From: Polytrichum commune
Taxonomy: Eukaryota > Streptophyta > Polytrichopsida > Polytrichales > Polytrichaceae
Reading direction: 5' to 3'
Assembly: GCA_950295325.1 (NCBI GenBank)
Contig: OX485803.1
Location: forward strand, 45,709,554-45,773,553
Length of the DNA: 64,000 nucleotides
The stretch's first letter is position 1; the number at the start of each line of letters is the position of its first letter. Made by a program: the position numbers and the translations under genes. Shown piece by piece: positions 13,001 to 24,935 of this stretch. The notes beneath the pieces are model-generated. The model saw only the letters and a program-made list of their open reading frames with translations. It ran no database searches and was not told the DNA's origin.

Positions 13001-15607
13001 CTCGTCCATTAGGGTGAGTTGATGTCACCCTTGTGTTATTTAAAGTCTAAGAGAGGGTCCATGATTTAGGCGCCACAAGTTACTTATAGAAATCCCTTTA
13101 CTTCCCAGATAAATTCATTCTCACCCCTAAGACCTACTTAGAGGGTCCAGATTCCCTAAAACACTTGGTTACTTTATGCATAACTCGTATCTACGTTTTG
13201 CTTAGTTAGTGTTCAATGATAAAAATTGTGTGGACCATTGTATCTGCCAAAGGTTCTCTATTTGAGGTACCTTCTGTGGTGTATGCAGTGTGTTGCTATG
13301 CTAAATGATATATAGCTATTTATTATTTGGTGGCATGAGTGCAGAGGTTCTACGTTGTACCCAAAAAATGACACGGCTGATGTCTATCACAAGTTGGCGG
13401 GCAAGGTCTTGCTTGATCTTCTTACCCCATTTGCAAGAATGATTATTCAGCAAATTTCTGTTGTAGAATTCTGCTTATGTTGATTACCCTTCAATTAAAA
13501 AATAAATAAAATTGTCTGTTAGAGAGACTCAGATGTACACACATATTTAAACCTCATCTCACCATTATAAAAAAAACCAGATTTCATCTTAAAACACTGA
13601 ATTACTTATATGACATTGTTTCTATGCCATCTCTTGATATCTTTATTTGTGATGTATTTTATAAAAGTGTAACTTCTTGTATGTGGATCTTAATTATGGT
13701 CTGTCATTTATAATGCAGTCATTTTGAAGTCAGAAAAAAAATTGGACTAGTAAGAAAACTAGGTGGGCCTCATGTTGGGTCATTCTCCCATAAATTGTGA
13801 CTCTTTACCTTGAATTGAACTATGCAGGACTCCGTCGACTTACACACATGCACCCACAATGTCAAGTAATTCATCTTTTATTTTGTTGGACTACTATGTT
13901 TTTAGGGTGCTAAAACTAGATGGTGTTCTTTACATGCATTCCATATAATGCATTAGTTACTCTTTATGTGATTTGTACACAAAACTCTAAGGAAATCTCA
14001 TCTAGTGAAATTACTGCTTTTCAACATCTTGGAATTTACATGGAGCATGTTGTGAGCAGGGAGTACTCGGTAAATCATTTACCAGGAGGCTATAGACGTC
14101 TACTTCAGAAGCCAAAGGACTTGGAGTGGTAAACCATATATTCCTGGTTCCTGTTTCTTATGTCTTTCATGTCTGGATTGTGGTACACCGTTTATGGTAT
14201 CTAGTGTCACTTACTATTCGGAGTTACGCATTGCTATAGAATTTTATTGTTAATGTAGTTTTTTACCAAGTAAAGATGTTAATATTCTATAGTGTTCAAA
14301 CAGCCAATTTGCCCTTTGTTGCTAAAAAATGAGATCTATAGTAGAAAGTTATAGCACAATGTAACTTCGAATAGTAAGTGACACTAAATACCATGAACGG
14401 TGTAGTACCTACCAGTTAGGGTGCCACATGTCATATATTGATTGGTTGAAACCTGTGAAAGAGTTGATGTGGCATGAAAGTAAATCTAATATCAGCAAGC
14501 AAAGTGCTGAAACCAATAATGTACTACGTATGTATTTCATGTCTTGTGTAGAACATGGACTGCATAGACAGGTATATTAATAATATATTCTTGGTATCTG
14601 CAGGAAAATCTTGAAGTACACTGATGCGACAAAATCGTTGGTTGAGACAGATCTGGAAAGACTTAAAAATGCAGGCTGTAAAGATGGATCATCTGAATTG
14701 GGTGTACAGAGTGATGCTCAATTAGGAGATCATGCGAATCTCAATTTGGCTTCAGTTTTGGTACCAAAGTCTGAGGAGGTTGAAACTGTTTCAGAAGCCG
14801 CTGATGTCCATTCGGAGGAAGCAGCTGGAGAGAATTCTGCAGTTGTGCAGACAGCTGCCCAGCTAAGTTTCACTTTGCCTGCATCGTGTTACGCAACGAT
14901 GGCAATTCGGGAGCTTTTGAAGATTTCCACATCGGTAAGCCTTTTGAGGTTGTGCACATGCACAGATGGACAATATTTTACTCTGAGGAATTTAAGGATA
15001 TTTTAATTTAATTTACATAGCAAATTCCAGGGTTTTATTGACAATAGAGGTATCCTTGAACTCAACATGACTTTTGGTCTAACGTAGGCAATTGGCATGC
15101 AAATCTTTCCATGTTTGGTAAGTTTCCAGTGCAGTGCATGCATGTGGTAGTGGAAGGTTTGAACAAAGATCATTCTATATTGGTTCATTGAGGGCCAAAC
15201 TTATTTTGGCATCCTGAAGGTGCTACGATGACCCCCAATGAACAGAAATAGGTTGCTCTTCATTCAAATTCAAACACTACCTCCAAGCATCCACTGGTTC
15301 CTTTGCATATTGATATTGTATGCAAAGGAACCAGTTGAAAATCATAAGCGGCCAATGCCTGATGAAAAGGCTCATTAAGTCAAAGGATAACTCTAATGTT
15401 CATTGCAAATCCATGTGATGCTGTGACTAGGTCACTATTAATGCATGAGCTATTCCTGAAATGGTAGACTCAGGTTGGAGGATGGTTGTGGACATAAATC
15501 TGAGAAGCTGCATGGATGATAGTTATATTTAAGATCCTGGACATTGCTGGACTTGCTGTGAACAGGTTGCATTCCACAAGTCTCTCAACGATGAGCCGGC
15601 AAAGTGA
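4021..15607 (+). CDS. PUS7: PUS7/TruD-family pseudouridine synthase, 20 exons
   Basis: TruD-family enzymes isomerise uridine to pseudouridine in tRNA (U13 type) and, for PUS7, in mRNA and other RNAs. Exons: 4021-4387, 5773-5878, 6403-6481, 6960-7190, 8027-8289, 8523-8595, 9221-9277, 9400-9479, 9610-9672, 10266-10353, 10535-10637, 10910-11013, 11209-11282, 11577-11641, 11946-12139, 12622-12689, 13345-13405, 13992-14128, 14604-14934, 15566-15607. All phases agree and give 861 codons plus TGA. Family motifs: KQRFSDFIVNEVD (residues 156-168), GTKDKRA (381-387) with D384 as the expected catalytic Asp, NYFGLQRFG (464-472), and YVHSYQSYLWN (564-574). The acidic, low-complexity stretch at about 185-260 and much of exon 19 look like linkers. 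An in-frame TAG lies upstream of the chosen ATG. Met44 starts an Arg/Ser-rich stretch that could be an organelle presequence (inference). The 5' boundary of exon 18 is the least certain. The intron at 10,638-10,909 is AT-AC. Confidence 0.93.
4370..5440 (+). repeat. Four tandem copies of a ~270-bp unit across the exon 1 donor of PUS7
   Basis: Units begin near 4,370, 4,625, 4,888 and 5,170. Each repeats the series cactttgta, aaatgcagaattcc, gagagatgact, tgtgaattatggtgttg, aaatggacatcac and gggttccc. The first unit contains the last bases of exon 1 and its real donor (cag/gtaaat). The later units carry altered versions at the same place, for example gagctaaat and gagtaaaat. The array lies inside intron 1. 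Confidence 0.75.
7290..7590 (+). repeat. Dispersed repeat family A, copy in PUS7 intron 4
   Basis: It shares long blocks with the reverse complement of 38,530-38,990: ccatataccactcaaatat, catagtccaatc-like, gtgtccattcttaacta, atgtgatcacat and gaagattctctttctc. Related pieces lie at 31,020-31,110, 37,510-37,600 and 40,600-40,830. No coding capacity is visible, so it is probably a non-autonomous element. Confidence 0.65.
10638..10909 (+). other. U12-type AT-AC intron of PUS7 (intron 11)
   Basis: Exon 11 must end before an in-frame TGA, and no GT is available there. The bases after G10637 are atatcctgcc, close to the minor-spliceosome donor atatcctt. Upstream of the acceptor lies tcctttac (10,891-10,898), one mismatch from the U12 branch element tccttaac. 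The intron ends cacac/at, with the branch A 12 bases before the end. Joining G10637 to A10910 makes an Asp codon and restores the family sequence (DPREG-D-KPEVKEAREYY). Length is 272 bases. Confidence 0.88.
12281..12430. repeat. Foldback MITE-like repeat family C, copy 1 (PUS7 intron 15)
   Basis: The two halves are imperfect inverted copies: ggttcatcaagggccaaact on the left pairs with agtttgaccctcaatgaatcc on the right, with gaatttgaatg and cattcaaatc outside them. A second copy lies at 15,172-15,280. It lacks coding capacity. Confidence 0.55.
12937..13030 (+). repeat. Short tandem repeat, ~29-bp unit, three copies
   Basis: The unit caccctccttcatgtgggcc is followed by aaggtgacat and repeats with small changes. 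The third copy runs into agggtgagttgatgtcaccc, which is partly complementary to the unit, so a hairpin is possible. It lies within intron 16 of PUS7. Confidence 0.7.
14184..14404. mobile_element. MITE with ~55-bp terminal inverted repeats in PUS7 intron 18
   Basis: The left end tacaccgtttatggtatcta continues gtgtcacttactattcg. The right end is its reverse complement with few changes (cgaatagtaagtgacac, then taccatgaacggtgta). The inverted repeats span about 14,184-14,240 and 14,350-14,404, leaving a ~110-base AT-rich centre without coding capacity. TA flanks both ends, which would fit a 2-bp target site, but the boundary is not certain. Confidence 0.75.
15172..15280. repeat. Foldback MITE-like repeat family C, copy 2 (PUS7 intron 19)
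   Basis: It matches 12,281-12,430: ggttcattgagggccaaact followed by the inverted match in gacccccaatgaac, and gctcttcattcaaattcaaa, which is the inverted form of the phrase in copy 1. Confidence 0.5.
15294..15334. repeat. Perfect 16-bp inverted repeat with 9-base loop
   Basis: The arms ctggttcctttgcata (15,294-15,309) and tatgcaaaggaaccag (15,319-15,334) are exact reverse complements. The repeat lies in the last intron of PUS7, just after family C copy 2. It could be a cruciform-forming element end. Confidence 0.85.
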
Positions 15608-17829
15608 TTGCTTTGAGGCCAACGACATCAAATTGGAGGCCAAAGTTTCACATAATCATAACATGGAAGTTGGGTACATGCTATTACTCTGGTCTCCTGG
15701 ATGCGGTAATTTGGACAAGAACAAAAGGAGGTGAAAGACAATTCATGATTGAAATTATGTTGCTGTTACCGTGATTATTGTACCCTTACTGTGAGGATAT
15801 TGAGTTGCCAGAAGCTTTTTTTCCCTGAATAACCTCCATGTTTAGTTTCTGGTCATATTATTCAATGACATCTGTTTGATTGTTGGTTGTATCCTGTTCT
15901 CTGGATGCTTTTTTTTTTTAGTTATTTCTCTTATAAATCTTCCACTCTACAGTTTGTATTGAACTGTAGTCTCATGTCTACAGTTAGTATTACCATAAAG
16001 GTACAACCGCTTCATCCAGTGAGGTAGATTCAAATCTAACATCAAGTTGGGAAATTAAATATTTATCATGAAAACTGCTCTACAATAAGTGATTACCAGT
16101 TTTTTGAAGCCAAATCAAGCTGTATCTATGTACCACATGTACATGAATACCACTAGACCTCCTTCTGTTCATTTGGCTTACTGTTGTCTATACAACTCAC
16201 CAAGTCCAACGATTTCTCTGTATTGTGATTTCAACCCCTTTGCCTTGTTCAACGAGTATTTTGATAATACATCCAGTACTTACTGTAAGAGTGATGGTTA
16301 CAAATGACTGCAATCAAGGTTATCTTTGACATGAAAGGGGTTATCTATAGACCGTAGTCATACAATAGTCCTTTGATGGCCCTTAGCAATACCTTTGAGA
16401 GACTTCTTAATGATCTTTGCTCATGTTTTAATACTTGATCCTTTCCATCATAGAGATCAAAATTGCATCCTAGAGTGTTCTATTACTTGTCAATTAAGCA
16501 GGTGGTGGATGTGGTAAATACTGCTCAGATCTCAATATTGGGACCAATAAACCAAGCCTAAAGCCTAAAGCCCCTTGTGACTTGCCTTTGTTCACCTTGT
16601 CTCCTCTAATCAATGAACTTCAACCCAAGTAATATCTTTTGACCTACATTGTGATTTTCTTTGGGTGGTTTGCAATAAGGACATAATGGTACCTCCGCAA
16701 GAAGGATAGATGTAACCTATTTATCAAGACTACTAGTTTTTGACATACAAGAAGTGATTGACCATGTTTAGTCAACAATATTCATATCTAGTATGGTTGG
16801 CTCTAAGCTCCAATTCTCATTCATAGGTTGTGATACTAATGTACTTTGACAACCTTGATTGAGATCCATGTATTACAGGAAGTGATAAGTTTAGAATGAA
16901 TGACCCAAATCCAATCCAGATGAGATTATTATTGTGCTTGCTGTAAACTACAAACACATGCATTTTTATGAGAGTAAGAGTGTTGAGTATAGGTCATCAG
17001 TGGTTTTGGAATATTTATCCTTTTCCTGTTTCCCAAAATCCAAAATCTCCATGCAAAGAATCATCAAGTAGCTTTGGTGCAATACATTAAAATGAAATAC
17101 TTGATAACATTTTACTCCTTTGGTAAGATGACATCATGGAAGTGTGAAGTCAATTTCATGAAGGCTGCAAGCTACTTCATGAACCTTCCAACTCATGTTA
17201 CTGGAGTGTTTGTCCAATTTCATGAACTTTCTAAATTAATTCTTGATTCTTCTAAACCAACTTGACATGTGGCACACCTCATTTCATGGTGGACCTTTAC
17301 CAACTTCATGAATCTTTCAAACCAAGGGGCTCTTGTATTCTCAACTTCTCAACCTTTGGCCTTCTTGTATCACAACATCCGGTTGTTGGTGAGAGCCTTC
17401 GTACTAGGTTTAATAGTAGAATTTATCTGAAAGCAAATTTGTGTGCCCACATACAACTTTCTAGTTCTCTAGTAGTGATATATCTAGTGTGTTGGTACAA
17501 TTCTCTAGCACGCTTGGGTTTTCTCACAAGGTTTTCTAATGGTTATTTGTCTCAAGGCCTCTTTTGCATAACTCAACAAAAAGTGATAGTATTGTATGTT
17601 TTGTTATCTCTCCACATTCTATGTGTTCAGATTCGGATAGTTTATTTAGATTCACAAATTGTAGATAATCATAGAACTTGAGAGTTATTCAGATTGCTCG
17701 AGTCGTCTACACTGAATAAACCATAATGAATAAATTAACAAACTTTGAGTGAATAAATCAACAAATTCTATGATTACCTACGATATGTGAATTTGATTTA
17801 TTCAATGTGATCACTCCGAGATTTATTTA

Positions 17830-17996
17830 GATCACTCAAGTCATCTCCTAGATAATCGTAGAATTTGCAGGGGCCTATTGTAAGTGACAAGAAATTTTGA
17901 CTTTGCTCATTCCTTTACAATCACATAGTTGGTTTTGGTCTATATCACTCGAGTCGTCTCCTACATAATTATTAAATTTGCAGGGGCCTACTGTAG
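17830..17996 (+). repeat. Tandem duplication containing aatttgcaggggcctactgt
   Basis: Two copies, at about 17,830-17,882 and 17,943-17,996, share atcactcgagtcgtctccta and then aatttgcaggggcctactgt with few differences. A shorter relative (ctcgagtcgtctacac) occurs near 17,699. Confidence 0.7.
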
Positions 17997-18244
17997 CTAT
18001 GTCTAATCGCCCGTGTAGATATAACTGCATAGATGATGTACTTCGCTCACAAATCATACATTTCATTTTTAATGAGGGTTTATCTTATGCTAATATAAGT
18101 GAATGCAATCCTTACGAGACTATCAAGAGCATAACCAAAGTGTTTGAGGAACATAATCAATCAGTGCCCAAACACAAAGGCAGTGTTCGCATCCAATTTT
18201 ACAAGATGAGCACATTCAAAGGTTACTACAGAGGCTTCATGTAG
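17996..18244 (+). CDS. Unrecognised 82-aa open frame, possible helix-turn-helix remnant
   Basis: From ATG 17,999 the frame reads MSNRPCRYNCIDDVLRSQII and continues to a stop at 18,244. The stretch RSQIIHFIFNEGLSYANIS has the spacing of the first helix-turn-helix of Tc1/mariner-like or related transposases (helix, GLSY turn, helix). There is no catalytic domain after it, so at best it is a fragment. It may be chance coding, and I do not assign a function. Confidence 0.2.
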   Translation, partial: AMSNRPCRYNCIDDVLRSQIIHFIFNEGLSYANISECNPYETIKSITKVFEEHNQSVPKHKGSVRIQFYKMSTFKGYYRGFM

Positions 18245-18884
18245 ATCTAGACATCACCGTAGAATCTCTCCATTGTTAATTGAATGAAGTTTTTCAATTT
18301 CCCATGCCCTATATCTATCAGTTATGTTTCAAAAGCCATTCAAATTGAAGTTGAATTTACCCTCGAGTTGATGTGCTATGAACCATATGATTTTGATAAT
18401 GAAGAACATTACTCCTTCACATTAATGATGACGTACAAACAATCATTGCAGACATGGTGCAAGATTGGATAAGAGAGGTCAATAGAAATTTTGGTAAAGC
18501 TAGTCGCGGGGAGTGATTAGGAGAATCTTATACATGATGTAGCATTGTTTGTGAAATAAAGCTATATAATTCATGAAATTAATTTTGTGAAGTTGTGAAT
18601 ATATTGGCACCAAATCATGAAGTTGTTCATAACATGTATTGAGATTGGTTGAAAATTCAGGTTAAATTGGTTGTTTGTATATAGTAAACTTGCTTCACGA
18701 TTCCAATGAAATTGATAGAACCTATTGCTAAATTGATTTGTAAAATCATGAAATTGAGTTCACACTTCTGTGAATTCATCTTACCAAAGAAGTATTTACA
18801 TTGGAAATCTTGGACTATCTTGGACTAGAGTATAAAATTCGACACCTCGGGGTATGTGCTTGTAGACAACATTTTTTCTTCGGA

Positions 18885-19040
18885 GATATTTTTAGGCATA
18901 ATTGGTTGAGATTCTAGTGTTTCCAAGTCCAACCAGTTACATGTTGACATTGGTTGGTTTTCCTTTAATATGATTAATAACCTCCCCACTGTCTTCAACT
19001 TGAGCCAGTTTTTACTTAACTTCAACCGGTTCATCTGTAA
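18885..19040 (-). repeat. Dispersed repeat family B, copy 1 (inverted)
   Basis: The minus strand reads gatgaaccggttgaagttaa, then atgtcaacatgtaactggtt and actagaatctcaaccaatta. These are the same ordered phrases as the plus-strand copies at 21,130-21,800 and 22,410-22,660. Confidence 0.65.
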
Positions 19041-21129
19041 CTAGCGGTCGAATCTCCCTGTTTATTGCAACTTTTAACTTACAGAGTGTTCATCCCGGAA
19101 CCAAATTTCAAAATTTTGTGCTCAAGTCTTCCTCTCTTTGTGTACATATGTACTTTTTCCTTGATTTTACAAGTACCAACAGGATTTAAGGCTTCAGGCT
19201 TTAGGGTTTCTGGTTTCTTAATTACCTAGGCATTCACTTTTGGACTCAATGTGTTTATGCATCGCACTTTAGTAAGGAAAAGCACTAACATTCTCCCTTT
19301 CTCAACAACTCATTCCACAACCTTTTCATATACGCATTTATTTTATTTTTTAAAAATCTATTTGGGTGCAAACTAGCTTAACATCAATCCTTTATTGGTA
19401 TTAGGGGGGGGGGTGTCCATTGAGCATGTCTTAGAGCCGGTTTAGACTACGATGAAGAAATGCAACAGTTGGTCAAGAATTTCCACCCAAGACAAGGTTA
19501 TTTGAGGTACCTATGATAGAGAAGATGAAGAAAACGATTAAAATTGCCTGAAGTTGAAGTTCTCCAATGATCAAGTTTCTTGTTTGAGGGTTTGAGGTTG
19601 CCCAAGAAACTTGACCTCCGGAGAACTCCCTTAACAAAAAAGTGTTGACATGTTGGCATGTATGTCATTTTTTCATCCATGCTTGAAAGTCACCACCAGA
19701 GAAGTCTTGGCCGTAGTGTGAACCCCATCCAGTAAAAACCCCATTTCGTAGCCAATCATATTACTCTATTCCCCTGGAATTCTTGACCGAAGCACTTCTT
19801 CACTATAGTCTAACCAACCCTTATGTTGACACATTTTTGAACCAACCTTTCCTTTGTGCAACTCATGAATTCATTTGGACCACGTACCTAGTTGCCCCGC
19901 CCCAATCTTTCAAGTATTGGAAGGTCGCTTGGGCAATCTTGAAAAACACTCCTTCAACAAGGATTGAAGGTGGTGTTGAAAAATGAATAAGACTAAATTA
20001 CAAGTTGCAAACATTGATAAATTAAAATAATATTCATATATGACATTGATGATTACAATGTCAACATGCATTTGTATTTAAAAAACACTCAAGTTGTGTA
20101 TCGAATTCCAATCTTTAATGCCATTTAGGTATTCAACTAATTCAAAAAATGCATTTGAGAAATAAGTTAATTTTAGATAGGCTTGCTTTTGAAATAACTA
20201 GTATACTATGGAAACATGCAGCTCAAATACAAGTTTTTGGGCATGGGGAGGCATGATTTGGGCTTCCAAGACTCTCAAGGGTCAACCTATAAAACTAAGA
20301 ACTTCAATGCACAACTTATATACATAATTTCTACGTGACGTGTCTTCACCAAATCTTGAAACCATGACCTTTATATTTATATGGGTTTGTAGCTTTATTT
20401 GTGTTACTATCTTGTGTGATAGTGGCAACCATCAATTGGGACTCGACGAGGGTGAATGCACATTGCTATCATCTCATCGGAGTTGGATGCGCACTGAAGG
20501 AGAAGGTAGGTGGATGTTGATTTTTAGGGATTGAAGCCTTTGCCCACACTTACTGGTGGGCATAGCCAGTACATGGTTCCCACCAATAGAGCCTTTTTTT
20601 TGTCGCTTTCAATCAGCAACTAGATGTAACTTATTCATATTTTGAATGATTGTTGTTTAAAAGAAAACAAAAACTTGCTAAATACTCTAAACGAGTCAAT
20701 AGTGAAAATAATGGGGGGGGGGGGGGAGGATCTAAGTGACCTACTAATATTAAATAGTTTGAAATATCACAATAAATTCAGATGAGCTCTGGATAATTTG
20801 CATCCGATTGATGCATCTGATCCCATACACATTTGCAAATCATGGTTGGATTATTTTACACCTCAACTTTGATTTCTCTTAAAACAGTTAAACAAACGGT
20901 ATTTGAATAAGGCTCGTCTACCTTACCAAACTCCCATACATTACAAGCTAGGACGCATATGGAAACAAAATATGAAACGTTGTTGTCATCATTAATATCT
21001 AAAATGAGCAACAATAAATAGACTCCCCAACCCTCCCACCTTATAATGTGGGCTTTACAAAGAGGAAACATCAAAATGACAATACATCTATGAACCCTAA
21101 ACCCTAAAACTACACGGCCTTACTTGGAG

Positions 21130-21800
21130 AAGGTGGTACCAAGCACTGCTCGGGGAGAACCAACGGTTAGTTACAGATGAACCGGTTGAGTTTGAGAAAT
21201 AACTAAGTGGTTGAAGTACGAGACATTAGGAGAATTATCCATCATTTAAGAAGAATCTATAGAAGAATATACCTCAAATGAATAGAGCAACACCGGAGGA
21301 AGATGTCAACATACACGTAAGGTAGAAATACCATATCCCGTGAAAATAAGGTGATTCGCATTGAAGAATCATGAGATAATTTCCCAAGATAGACGAGAAG
21401 GATTCATGAAGAATGCAAGTTGTTTCATATTTTTTTGCCCTATATAAAAAATTCTACAATTTTTCAAAGTGGAAAGTTGTCCAAACCCATACTCGTTCAC
21501 TAGATTCTCCCTACACCAACACAGTAATCCGCATTTCCATACAAAACATCGCCTAAATCGGTTACCTCATGAGTACATTAACACTTGACTCCCATTGGCT
21601 ACACTAAGTGTACACGCATTGAAGTTGTTGCCGAGTCCTGATCCGTTTTAGAAATGGCATTTCACCATTATGACGGCAGTCTAGTGCATGGCTAGAGGGT
21701 GGTTAACGGGTTATGGTTTTTCTACCTTAACCGGCTGGATTTAGAATCACTGGGATCTTGACCAACTATCCCCATAAACTTCCTAGGCATTGGTACCAAG
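21130..21800 (+). repeat. Dispersed repeat family B, copy 2, interrupted by an insertion
   Basis: 21,140-21,317 matches 22,415-22,590 (gaaccggttgagtttgagaa, atctatagaagaatatacct, aagatgtcaacat). 21,730-21,800 matches 22,590-22,660. The segment in between is absent from copy 3, so it is an insertion in this copy or a deletion in the other. Confidence 0.7.
21318..21729. mobile_element. 412-bp insertion with 11-bp inverted ends
   Basis: The segment that interrupts repeat B begins taaggtagaaa (21,318-21,328) and ends tttctacctta (21,719-21,729), exact reverse complements. The uninterrupted relatives at 22,410-22,660 and 18,885-19,040 lack it. It has no coding capacity, so it looks like a small non-autonomous DNA transposon. 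The target-site duplication is not clear. Confidence 0.65.
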
Positions 21801-22409
21801 CCAACATGAATGATCCGGCTCGCAACTGAATGAATGCATGCTTCCCAACCGATAACAATCCCCATGTTAGTAAGCAAGGGCCACTTCACACCTAGAGGTC
21901 GGGCCCATTCCCCTTGAGGCCGATTGCATGAAATTCCAGCCCCTTTTGGGTTGGAGGCCAGCCTCAACTACACATTATAATAAGATTATAATGGGGGTCA
22001 ATTTTCCTATATGTAAAGCCTTAGGGCCAAGAAGCTAGGCCAATTCAATAAATTTAGCGTAATCCAACGGATCTAGCATAGAGCCATTCAAATTTGCATA
22101 TAATTCAATGGATATGGTTCGCTAAAAATATCATTTTTTTAATAGTTTATTTTTTATTGAAATTTGATATTGACCCCGAGGCCAGGAATTGGCCTTCCAT
22201 TTTGGGTGCACCCAATTCAACGAGCTCGGGTCATGCCATACCATGCATTTTTTTTATTAAGAAATTCGTACCACCAAATCGGCCGGGCCTCTAGGTGTAA
22301 AGGGGTTGGGCCCGATCTCAGCCTTTTGGCCAATCACAAGTGAGGATTTCAAGCCTATTACACAACAACGAATTGGCCCGGCCTCAAGGTGTAAAGCGGC
22401 CATGAGTGT

Positions 22410-22660
22410 GAAGACCAGGGCTCGGGGAGAACATGCGGTTAGTTAGTTACAAATGAACCGGTTGAGTTTGAGAAACAACTGGTTGAAGTTGGAGACTTTA
22501 GGAGAATTACCGATCATTTAGGAAGGATCTATAGAAGACTATACCTCAAATGAATGAAAGCAAAACTGGAAGATGTCAACATGCAACCAGTTGGATTTAG
22601 CATCAATAGGATGTTGACCGACTATGCCCAAACACTTCCCGGGTAGTGGTGATCGAAGAC
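22410..22660 (+). repeat. Dispersed repeat family B, copy 3, uninterrupted
   Basis: It carries gaaccggttgagtttgagaa, gatctatagaagactatacc, aagatgtcaacatgcaacca, and then gttggatttagcatcaatag without interruption. It serves as the empty-site reference for the insertion in copy 2. Confidence 0.7.
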
Positions 22661-23297
22661 CCCCCCCCCCGGCATTAATTATTGTGAAGGCATTTTGGGG
22701 TGGCTTTGACACACGTGTTGGGAGGAAGGTGCAGCAAGCGTAGACTTAATTACTTACATATATACTAGGGGCTAGCTAGCTAGCCAGTTCTTTTATTACC
22801 GCAGGTTGACAAGGGAGTCCTTAAAGGAAGACGATGAGTACGAGATGATGAGCAAGGGCCATATATGCTCTCTGCGCAGCACCATAATTTGCTGCACCAG
22901 GATGCCTTCAATGGGGAAAAGGAAAGGAAAGGCAAGGCAAGGGGAAGGCAAAGGAAGGGGGGGGACCACCGCATTATGTAACCAATCACACAATGAAGGA
23001 TCAAGGAAGGACAAAACCCGAAAAGATGTCAACATGTAACCGGGTGCGCGCTTGGATACACGAGGGTCTTCACCGATTAAGGTAGGGAAACGGGGAGGGA
23101 AAAAAATGATGGTGAAAATGAGTTGGTTTGGCCAAAAGGAGTGGCTTGGAATCTATGCAATGTTTCAGGCTTTGGACGACTATCCAACTGGTTCAGCTAT
23201 TAGTTAAGTAGTCGCCTTTCATAACTATAGTCGTTCGCGATTTGACCTGTCAGAGAATGTAGTTAACTCTAGTTGTTTTAAATTCGGCCTATCAAAC

Positions 23298-23352
23298 AAT
23301 CTAGTTGACTATAGTTATATCTAGTTGACTATAGTTATATCTAGTTGACTAG
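23298..23352 (+). repeat. 20-bp tandem repeat ctagttgactatagttata
   Basis: The unit atctagttgactatagttat occurs in nearly three perfect copies. A looser relative (ctagttaactatagttgttc) occurs twice between 23,600 and 23,660. Confidence 0.9.
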
Positions 23353-24579
23353 ATGTTTAGTTGAGTAAAGTTGAGCGCACCCTGTTCACGGAATTTTGTT
23401 TGCGGTGTGTTTAGTGTGCTAGTGTGTTATTTGTGTTGGTGGTGTACATGGAGGTTGTTCCGGAGCCGAGCATTGTGAGTGACCATGTAAAGGCATTTCT
23501 TGATGACTCACAGTGGCCTGAGCATATTAAGACCCTCAATTGAAGCAAATCAAGAGGCGAACTTCTTCAAATATATGATAATACTTGGAATCTTTTCTAG
23601 TTAACTATAGTTGTTCTCCAAATTGATTTGAATTTTTTCTAGTTAACTATAGTTGTTCCCTAATTTGGCTCCCTATTTCACCTTTACCTATGTTGGGATG
23701 CAGTTTCCATGTGGGATACAAGTCAGTATTAGCAAATGGGGGCATGACATGTGGCAAAATTGAAGGGAAAATAATTATTTTGTGTCGGAATAAAGAGCCC
23801 TCTAAGGTACTTTCATATAACCACTACGTCATAAACATAATTTCAAACACAACAAAAAACTTGTTTGAATGTAAAAGATTATTCCTTTACATCTTTTAAC
23901 ATCAACATAGGCATACATAAATGTCATTCTAAGCACGTGTGAAGCTTGAAATGGTCCACCCCCACACATACCTTGGTAATCACCATAGACCTTCCAAGTG
24001 TTATAGTGTAAGTTATTGACTACTTTATGGACGGGTCAAACCATCTTACTTGAGGATGGACATCATCATGGCGAGGATAAATTGACTTGTCTGCCGGTGC
24101 TATACAATATGCCCATTTTTGAGTGACCGTAAAACATGAATACACATGTTATCGAGCCATGGTTGTAGGTTACAACATTGCATGGGCTCCGTTTAAGAAA
24201 GACTCATCAATTGTATAACGGATGCTCTCTTCACGAGAGACTAACAAGGTGCTCGTTTGTTGTGGCGGAAGGAGAGCCGAGTGTGATGATGGGCGTTTGA
24301 GAGAGGCGAGAGGGTGATCAGGGTCTCGGAGAGGAGAAACCCCTCAGGAACGCGAGAGGCTGCTGGAGGCTAAGGAGTGGGAAAGTCGTAGCGGCAAACA
24401 TGTTGCTCCTCAACACTCCCCTAGCCACCCACCTCTTCAGGAACTAAAGGGACACCCTGCTCCGAACCCGGTTTCGTCACTCAACATAAATACCAAGAAG
24501 TCTGTACTCACACACCCACTTACTAGATACAGATTCACATATTCACAGATCGCAAAAGTACCCAGCGAAATCCACAGAT

Positions 24580-24935
24580 CTCTAAGTGCCTACATCTCCG
24601 AATGTCCCAGCATTGAAACAAGCAGATCGCCAAAGTCCTAGTTAGCATCTCCGAAGCGCCTGCATCTCCGAAGTCCCAAAGCTCGAAGTCCTAGCATCTC
24701 CGAAGTCCAAAGCCGACACATACAAATCGCCAAAATCCCAGAGGGGTCACAGATCTCCGAAGCACTTGCATCCCCGAAGTCCCAGAGTGATCGCCGAAGA
24801 CACATAGAGATTGTCAAAGTCCCAGATCACAGATCTCAGAAGCGCCTGTTTTTTCGGAGCCCCAGAGTTGAAACAGCCAGATCACCGAAGTCCCAGTGAA
24901 ACATATAAGATCTCCGAAGTCCCAGTGTTGGTATA
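24580..24935 (+). repeat. Degenerate minisatellite with atctccgaagtcccag core
   Basis: More than ten imperfect copies of a roughly 25-30-base unit built on agatctccgaagtcccag or gatcgccaaagtcc follow one another. The next segment (25,080-25,560) is rich in gctgctgta-type triplets and gives Leu/Gln/Ser-rich low-complexity frames on both strands, which I do not call as genes. It could be the 5' region of the LINE that follows. Confidence 0.65.

Noticed and set aside
17074-17681. Two consecutive open frames of 63 and 139 aa
   Set aside because: Composition is like intergenic sequence, no motif is recognised, and a retroelement match could not be supported by eye.
22806-23039. 77-aa Lys/Gly-rich open frame (aggcaaggggaaggc repeats)
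   Set aside because: A simple purine-rich repeat explains it, and no domain or splice context is visible.
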